Made by a program: the position numbers and the translations under genes
Origin: JADGRF01 sp035274465
GTDB taxonomy: Bacteria > Myxococcota_A > Polyangia > Polyangiales > JAFGIB01
Assembly: GCA_035274465.1 (NCBI GenBank)
Contig: DATEOF010000190.1
Coordinates: 124,001-188,000, forward strand
DNA length: 64,000 nt
Reading direction: 5' to 3'
Shown here: positions 59,431 through 64,000 of the stretch, piece after piece
Layout of the letters: the number at the start of each line of letters is the position of its first letter
How positions within the stretch are numbered: the first letter of the stretch is position 1
Notes under the pieces: generated by a model
Told to the model about the DNA's origin: nothing
Database searches by the model: none
The model's input: only the letters and a program-made list of their open reading frames with translations

Positions 59431-60303
59431 ATGCGCAGCACTCGCTCAACCTTGCTCGCAGTCCTGGTCTGCCTGTCTTCGCCGCTCTGCGCCTGTGACG
59501 ACGACGACGATCCTGGAGCGCAGCCATCCGGTGGCCACTCGGGGGACGGAGACATCGGTGCCGCCAATGGCGGCAGCGATGCAGCGGCGCCGGACGATGC
59601 GGGTGACGAAAGCAGCGCGGGAGACGGTGGCCGTGGTGGCGGGGGCGCCGGCGGGCGCGCTGGAGACAGTGGCAGCTCGGGCGGCGGCGGCGATCAGGCT
59701 GGCGCCGGCGGTAGCGCTGGGACCGGCGGTAGCACTGGCGGTTGGGGCGGTGGCGGATCGGGCGGTCGCGATTGGGGCGGTGGCGGGTCGGGCAGTGCCG
59801 GGTCGGGCGGTGGTGGGTCGGGCGGTGGTGGCAGTAACCCGCCTGCGTGCGGGGACGTCGGCACCCCGTCCAACGACCTGGTCGTCACGGTGAATGGGGT
59901 CGAGCACGACTTCTCGGACGCTGCAGTGCACTTCGAATATCTCGGTGAGGGGTACCATGAGATCTCGCTGCGGAAGGGCGACGTATCGGTGTGGGTGAGG
60001 GCGACAGCGCCGAGGGTCAATGACTGCCCGTTCGAGCGCGCGTTGCCGTCAGCCGTCACCGGGGCGCCGTGGGTGACGACCAAAAACACGGCGGACAACT
60101 CGACCAGAAACTACGTCTCGTACCCGCCCGGCGCGGCCGGAACGTTCACGATGATCGGCTACCACGTCATCACCAACCCGCACCGGGCACTCGGCGTCGC
60201 GTTCTCATGCGACCACTGCGTGCTGCCCGAGGCGACGACGACGGTCACGGGTGACAGCGCCACGATTCACGGCGAGGCGCACCTCCTCAACGAAACACCC
60301 TGA
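59431..60303 (+). CDS. Lipoprotein with long Gly/Ser linker
   Basis: 290 residues. Signal TLLAVLVCLSSPLCACDDDDD; Asp after the modified Cys. Residues ~30-145 are Gly/Asp/Ser-rich (GGDQAGAGGSAGTGGS, GGWGGGGSGG), then a ~140-residue beta-rich domain (DLVVTVNGVEHDFSDAAVHFEY, GEGYHEISLRKGDVSVWVRATA, GTFTMIGYHVITNPHRALGVAF). No motif known. Possible operon with the next lipoprotein. Confidence 0.75.
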   Translation: MRSTRSTLLAVLVCLSSPLCACDDDDDPGAQPSGGHSGDGDIGAANGGSDAAAPDDAGDESSAGDGGRGGGGAGGRAGDSGSSGGGGDQAGAGGSAGTGGSTGGWGGGGSGGRDWGGGGSGSAGSGGGGSGGGGSNPPACGDVGTPSNDLVVTVNGVEHDFSDAAVHFEYLGEGYHEISLRKGDVSVWVRATAPRVNDCPFERALPSAVTGAPWVTTKNTADNSTRNYVSYPPGAAGTFTMIGYHVITNPHRALGVAFSCDHCVLPEATTTVTGDSATIHGEAHLLNETP

Positions 60304-60347
60304 CCGCGGGGATTGTTTGCGCCCGCGCAGGCCGGTATAGGCGTGGG

Positions 60348-61031
60348 ATGCCACTCGGGGCGGATGCGCGACGGGCCTGCCTGCTGCTCTCAGCGGCGCT
60401 CGGCGCGGGTTGCAGCGACGAAGTGTCTTGCGAGGATCCGAATGAGTTCGGGATCATCCTCGACGGTCCAGAACCCGCATCCACCAGCGTCACGCAGAGC
60501 TTTCGGGACTCGCACATCCAGGCCTTGTTCGAGATCGATGGCCTCTCGGGTCACGGAGTGGGCGCGTGCTGTGAGGGCAGCTGGCCAGTTCACTCCATGG
60601 ACTGTCTGAGTCTCGACATGCAGCGGCGGGGTGCGAACGGCGACGAACTAAGACGCGCGGTGCGCAAGCTCGAAGAAGGTGTGCGACGGCTTCAACGTGC
60701 GGATCCTGCCGCCGCTCGGCACGACATTCCAGTATCGATCCGGGTCGAGGGGCTATCCGGCCCGCGCTGCACGAAGGGGAGCGCGTGCGGGCCGCTCGAG
60801 TACGAACCGCGCCCCGGTTCGAACACGCCGGTACCCCGAGGCGAACGCAAGGTCATCCCCGGCACGGCCGCGAAGGGCCCAGCGTGTGAACACGATGGCG
60901 AGTGCGTTCCTGGCTGCGCAGCGTGCGAACACTGGACGACCGCGGGCCTCGCGTGCGCCGGTGTCGGTCGGGCTGATCTCGAGCAAAGCTTCTGTGGTTG
61001 CGTCGAGAAGCGCTGCACGTTGTTCTTCTAG
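60348..61031 (+). CDS. Cys-rich lipoprotein, unknown function
   Basis: 227 residues. Signal ACLLLSAALGAGCSDEVSC; the mature chain has clusters of Cys: GVGACCEGSW, GPRCTKGSACG, CEHDGECVPGCAACEHW, CAGVG, CGCVEKRCT. The last segment matches the C-terminal Cys pattern of other myxobacterial exported proteins. Function is not known. 45 bp from the previous lipoprotein, 40 bp before yjbQ. Confidence 0.75.
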   Translation: MPLGADARRACLLLSAALGAGCSDEVSCEDPNEFGIILDGPEPASTSVTQSFRDSHIQALFEIDGLSGHGVGACCEGSWPVHSMDCLSLDMQRRGANGDELRRAVRKLEEGVRRLQRADPAAARHDIPVSIRVEGLSGPRCTKGSACGPLEYEPRPGSNTPVPRGERKVIPGTAAKGPACEHDGECVPGCAACEHWTTAGLACAGVGRADLEQSFCGCVEKRCTLFF

Positions 61032-61070
61032 CAACGCTGGAGGGACAACCCCTACTATCGGGGCGCGCCC

Positions 61071-61493
61071 ATGCTCTTCTTTCAAACCGAGCTCCAGCAA
61101 GCCACGCGCGGCCGCGGCACCTACGACCTGACGCCTGCAGCGCAGCGCGCCGTGGCCAGCTCCGGCGCGCGCCGCGGGCTGTGCACGGCGTTCGTGCATC
61201 ACACCAGCGCATCGCTGATCATCTGCGAGAACGCCGACCCCGACGTGCGCAGCGATCTGGAGCGCTTCATGGCGCGGCTGGTACCGGACGGCGATCGCTT
61301 GTTCGAACACACTGCCGAGGGACCGGACGACATGCCCTCGCACATCCGCAGCGTGCTCACGCAGACCTCCCTCGGCCTGCCGATCGCGAACGGGCGCCTG
61401 GATCTCGGCACCTGGCAAGGCCTGTACCTGTTCGAACACCGACTCGCGGCGCACACCCGTCGCATCAGCCTGACGATCGTGGGCGAGCGATGA
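61071..61493 (+). CDS. YjbQ/UPF0047-family protein
   Basis: 140 residues. GLCTAFVHHTSASLIICENADPDV, HTAEGPDDMPSHIRSVL and WQGLYLFEHR are the hallmarks of YjbQ (UPF0047); these have been linked to a side activity as thiamine-phosphate synthase, but the physiological role is unsettled. The stop overlaps the next start (ATGA), suggesting translational coupling to the methyltransferase. Confidence 0.9.
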   Translation: MLFFQTELQQATRGRGTYDLTPAAQRAVASSGARRGLCTAFVHHTSASLIICENADPDVRSDLERFMARLVPDGDRLFEHTAEGPDDMPSHIRSVLTQTSLGLPIANGRLDLGTWQGLYLFEHRLAAHTRRISLTIVGER

Positions 61494-62080
61494 AACACCA
61501 GTTCAACTTCGATCGCGACTACTACCGGCGCTACTACGAAGACCCGAAGACGCGCGTGGCCAGCCAGGCCGACGCGGACAAGCTCGCGCAGCTGCTCGGC
61601 GCGTACTGCCGCTACCTGGACCAACCCGTGCGCAACGTGCTCGACCTCGGCGCCGGCATGGGCCAGATGCGGGCCGCCCTGCGCGCCGAGTTTCCGCGGG
61701 CCAGCTACGTCGGAGTCGAGCGCAGCGAGTACGCCTGCCGCCGCTATCGGCTGCAGCAGGGATCGGTGGCGGACTGGAAGACGCGCGAGCGCTTCGACCT
61801 GGTGATCTGCAAGGGCGTGTTGCAGTACCTCGACCGCCGCGATGCGGAGCGCGCGCTCGAGAACCTCGCGAGCTTGTGTAAGGGTTGCCTGTACCTCGAA
61901 GCGCTCACGCGCGAGGACTGGAACGATGCGTGTGATCAGAAGCGCACCGACGGGCAGGTGTACTTGCGTCCGGCAAGCTTCTATCGGGCGCGCCTGCGCG
62001 AAAAGTTCCGAAGCGTGGGTGCAGGGATCTTCGTGCACGAGCGCTCGCCGGCAGTGTTGTACGCGCTCGAGGCGAACTAG
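61490..62080 (+). CDS. Class I SAM-dependent methyltransferase
   Basis: 196 residues from ATG 61490. RDYYRRYYEDPKTRVAS at the N-terminus, SAM-binding VLDLGAGMGQMRAALRA, acidic VGVERSEYACRRY, FDLVICKGVLQYL and a C-terminal catalytic fold follow. Methyl acceptor unknown. Coupled to yjbQ by a 4-nt overlap, an association worth noting when guessing its substrate. Confidence 0.85.
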   Translation: MKHQFNFDRDYYRRYYEDPKTRVASQADADKLAQLLGAYCRYLDQPVRNVLDLGAGMGQMRAALRAEFPRASYVGVERSEYACRRYRLQQGSVADWKTRERFDLVICKGVLQYLDRRDAERALENLASLCKGCLYLEALTREDWNDACDQKRTDGQVYLRPASFYRARLREKFRSVGAGIFVHERSPAVLYALEAN

Positions 62081-62120
62081 CACGACCGCCAGTTGTGACT
62101 GCGAGCAAATCCCAGGCTTG

Positions 62121-62409
62121 ATCGCCTCGCTCGGCTCGACTAGACGTCGACCCTCAGCTGAGCCTGGATCTCGCACTGTTCGCGGACAATGAAGCGGAGG
62201 CCGTGGCCGCGTACCGCACGCTCGAGAAGCAGTTCAAGGCCAAGCTCGGAAAGGTCAAAGAGCGCCACAACACAAACACATCAACCCCTTCACTCCTGTG
62301 GAGGAATGGACGAGACATCTGGGTCCTGCTCTCGACACATGCTTCGCACCGAAGGAAAGAGGGGCAATGGCAGGTAAACATCAACCTCCAGCCGCCCGAG
62401 TCGCCGTAG
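62121..62409 (+). pseudogene. 5'-truncated coding remnant
   Basis: A frame without ATG reads LSLDLALFADNEAEAVAAYR, TLEKQFKAKLGKVKERH, LLWRNGRDIWVLLSTHAS and QWQVNINLQPPESP. Codon use and residue pattern look genuine, but the only starts are GTG 62203 or none, so it is either a truncated gene or a 68-codon small ORF. Family not recognised. Confidence 0.4.
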
Positions 62410-62520
62410 ACTCCGAGACATGACGAGTTGAGCAGTCGGCGTCGACGGTTCCTGTCGCCGATTCCGAATCTTGATAAGCGCTGCCTTCGCGGTTATCCCA
62501 AAGATCCGCGAGGCAGCCCC

Positions 62521-63732
62521 ATGGAATGCACGACTTTCAGGATCTTGGCCGCATGTCTGGTGCTTGCCGGCTGCGCGTCAGGAGACCAAAAAACCGCAGA
62601 GCCCGGTGTGGGCCCGGCAACTGCGGGGACGCCGGGCACGACTCAGTCCCCGACCGGCAACCCGGCAGCTGTCACCGGCCCGGCCGGCAGCGCTGCACCG
62701 GCCTCGCCGGCGCCGAGCAGTCCGACTGCGCCGAGCACGCCTGGCACACCACCGCCCCCAGCTGGCCGGCCGTCGCAGCCATCGGCTGCAGGCGCCCCTG
62801 CCGCGCCGACGACACCAGTCACCCCCGCAGCACCGATGACCACGCCGACGCCCGATGGCGTGGTCTTCCCCGGCGCCAACTGGGAAACCAAGACGCCCGC
62901 GGAAGCTGGCTTCGACGCAGCCAAGCTCGAAGCAGCCGCAGCCAGCTTGCTGATGTCGCTGCCTGGTCGTCAGTGCTTCGCCGTGTTTCGCAACGGCTAT
63001 CTGGTCTACGAGAAGTACTACACGGGCGACGCGCACACGAAGAACGCCGGCTACTCGACCAGCAAGTCGTTCGGCTCGACCCTGGTCGGGATGGCCGTGA
63101 CCCAAGGTCTGTTCAAGACCGACGACCTCGTGAAGACGTTAGTCCCGGACACGACCGTCGGAGCCAATGTTCAGATCAAACACCTGCTGACCATGACTGG
63201 ACACATCGATCCTCCCGGCACGGCGTTCGACTACGGCATGGGGCAGATGTTGCTCGGCAACCTCGCGAACGCGATCGCCAACAAGTCGGGCATGACGATC
63301 AGCCAGTTCTTCGAGAAGAACCTCAAGACTTCTCTCGAGTTCCAGGACATCGATTGGGGCGGTGGCCGTTTCATCTCGTTCGCCGGCAACGTCTCGACGA
63401 CCTGCCGTGACGGCGCGCGCCTCGGGCATCTGTGGGCCAACAAGGGCAGCTGGAAGGGCCAGAAGCTCATCTCCGACGCGTACTACAACGAAGCCACCAT
63501 GGCGCCCTTCCCGATGGCCAACGCCGGATACGGCTACAACTTCTGGCTGAACGTCGCCTACTCGCGCACCAAACGCGTGAGCAAGTCCTTCGCCGCGATC
63601 GGTGCCAACGCGCAGTACATCATCATCGTGCCGGAGCTCCAACTCGTGATCACCAGCTACGGCAACGACCCGTCCGATCAGATGATGGGCGGCCCCAGCA
63701 TCGGTGGACTGGTGCTGGATGCGATGCTGTAG
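62521..63732 (+). CDS. Beta-lactamase-fold (class C/serine hydrolase) lipoprotein
   Basis: 403 residues from ATG 62521. Lipoprotein signal ILAACLVLAGCASG, then ~100 residues of Pro/Ala/Thr linker. The hydrolase part has the SxxK motif in YSTSKSFGSTLVG, YGMGQMLLGNLANAI and the later VSTTCRDGARLGHLWANKGSWKGQKLIS typical of the serine beta-lactamase/esterase EstB family. YGYNFWLN may carry the third motif. Substrate (peptide, ester or lactam) is not predictable. Confidence 0.85.
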   Translation: MECTTFRILAACLVLAGCASGDQKTAEPGVGPATAGTPGTTQSPTGNPAAVTGPAGSAAPASPAPSSPTAPSTPGTPPPPAGRPSQPSAAGAPAAPTTPVTPAAPMTTPTPDGVVFPGANWETKTPAEAGFDAAKLEAAAASLLMSLPGRQCFAVFRNGYLVYEKYYTGDAHTKNAGYSTSKSFGSTLVGMAVTQGLFKTDDLVKTLVPDTTVGANVQIKHLLTMTGHIDPPGTAFDYGMGQMLLGNLANAIANKSGMTISQFFEKNLKTSLEFQDIDWGGGRFISFAGNVSTTCRDGARLGHLWANKGSWKGQKLISDAYYNEATMAPFPMANAGYGYNFWLNVAYSRTKRVSKSFAAIGANAQYIIIVPELQLVITSYGNDPSDQMMGGPSIGGLVLDAML

Positions 63733-63738
63733 ACCGCA

Positions 63739-64000
63739 CTAGTTGGCGTCGTGGAAGCGCTGCCATTCGCGGAAGGTCTCGTCCGCGAGCTCGCGGGCGA
63801 GCGTCCGAGCTCGATCGTGGACGAGGTCGAAACCCGTGAGCTGCAAGCGACGCTGGATGGCTCGCAGCGACTCGGGGAACTTCACCCAGAAGTGCCCGGC
63901 GAGCTGTCGCGCTGCATCCTCCGCGAGCTCCACCAGCTCGGCCTCGCTCTGTAGATCACCCACCGAGAGCTCCCGATACCCCGCCACCCAGGATGCCAGC
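63739..64000 (-). CDS. C-terminal part of an unidentified protein, 5' end outside the window
   Basis: The minus-strand frame is open to the window's last base and ends at 63739. Visible part: WVAGYRELSVGDLQSEAELV...EDAARQLAGHFWVKFPESLR...QLTGFDLVHDRARTLARELAD. It is a helical, soluble-looking C-terminus without a recognised motif. Confidence 0.55.
   Translation of the reverse strand, partial: LASWVAGYRELSVGDLQSEAELVELAEDAARQLAGHFWVKFPESLRAIQRRLQLTGFDLVHDRARTLARELADETFREWQRFHDAN

Overview
This window is about 64 kb of GC-rich, gene-dense bacterial chromosome. It most likely comes from a myxobacterium (Myxococcota, Polyangia-like), though no rRNA marker is present. The evidence is the many lipoproteins whose signal peptide is followed by a long Gly/Ala/Ser/Met-rich linker, MopE-like and DUF4215-like Cys-rich secreted proteins, a C-terminal MYXO-CTERM-like tail, a eukaryote-like Ser/Thr kinase operon, and a LodA/LodB-type quinoprotein pair.

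Layout. 1-8 kb holds a partial secreted protein, an oxidoreductase, a 2OG-Fe dioxygenase, exonuclease III, a methyltransferase, and a two-gene unit of lipoprotein glycosidases (GH43-like then GH128-like). 7.8-17 kb is scrambled accessory DNA: a four-copy palindrome array with a 42-bp period, two 5' fragments of comM (at 3.56 and 7.95 kb), an IS21-family relic, a relic of the methyltransferase gene, a Cys-rich relic, a membrane-anchored phytochelatin-synthase-like enzyme and assorted small enzymes. 17-19.7 kb holds intact comM followed directly by recA. 19.7-28 kb holds secreted beta-propeller, SDR, phosphoesterase and metalloprotease-like genes, a truncated haemoglobin and a COG0523 GTPase. 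26.9-30 kb is a LodA/LodB-type pair in which the oxidase carries two N-terminal peptidoglycan-binding-like repeats. 30-41 kb holds a dihaem cytochrome c, small enzymes, aconitase coupled to a glucose-dehydrogenase-like enzyme, a GspC-like protein and a kinase-TPR-lipoprotein operon.

41-43.2 kb is a minus-strand stable-RNA cluster: tRNA-Ser(GCT), tRNA-Arg(ACG), tadA, tRNA-Ser(CGA), tRNA-Ser(GGA), SRP RNA. tadA lies 31 nt downstream of the tRNA it is expected to edit. 44.77-52.45 kb is a genomic island of about 7.6 kb. It is bounded by a 57-bp direct repeat of the 3' half of tRNA-Ser(TGA), has paired GGGGACAG boxes near each end, and carries a frameshifted tyrosine recombinase. Its cargo includes a membrane-anchored HNH-nuclease-like protein that is a plausible, untested phage-defence effector, an M15-type cell-wall peptidase and several lipoproteins. 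52.5-64 kb returns to chromosomal content: a CDP-alcohol phosphatidyltransferase, lipoproteins, FkbM-like and other methyltransferases, a membrane sulfatase-like enzyme, queE, yjbQ and a beta-lactamase-fold hydrolase.

All calls come from reading the translated sequence. No database search was possible, so family names rest on recognised motifs and lengths.
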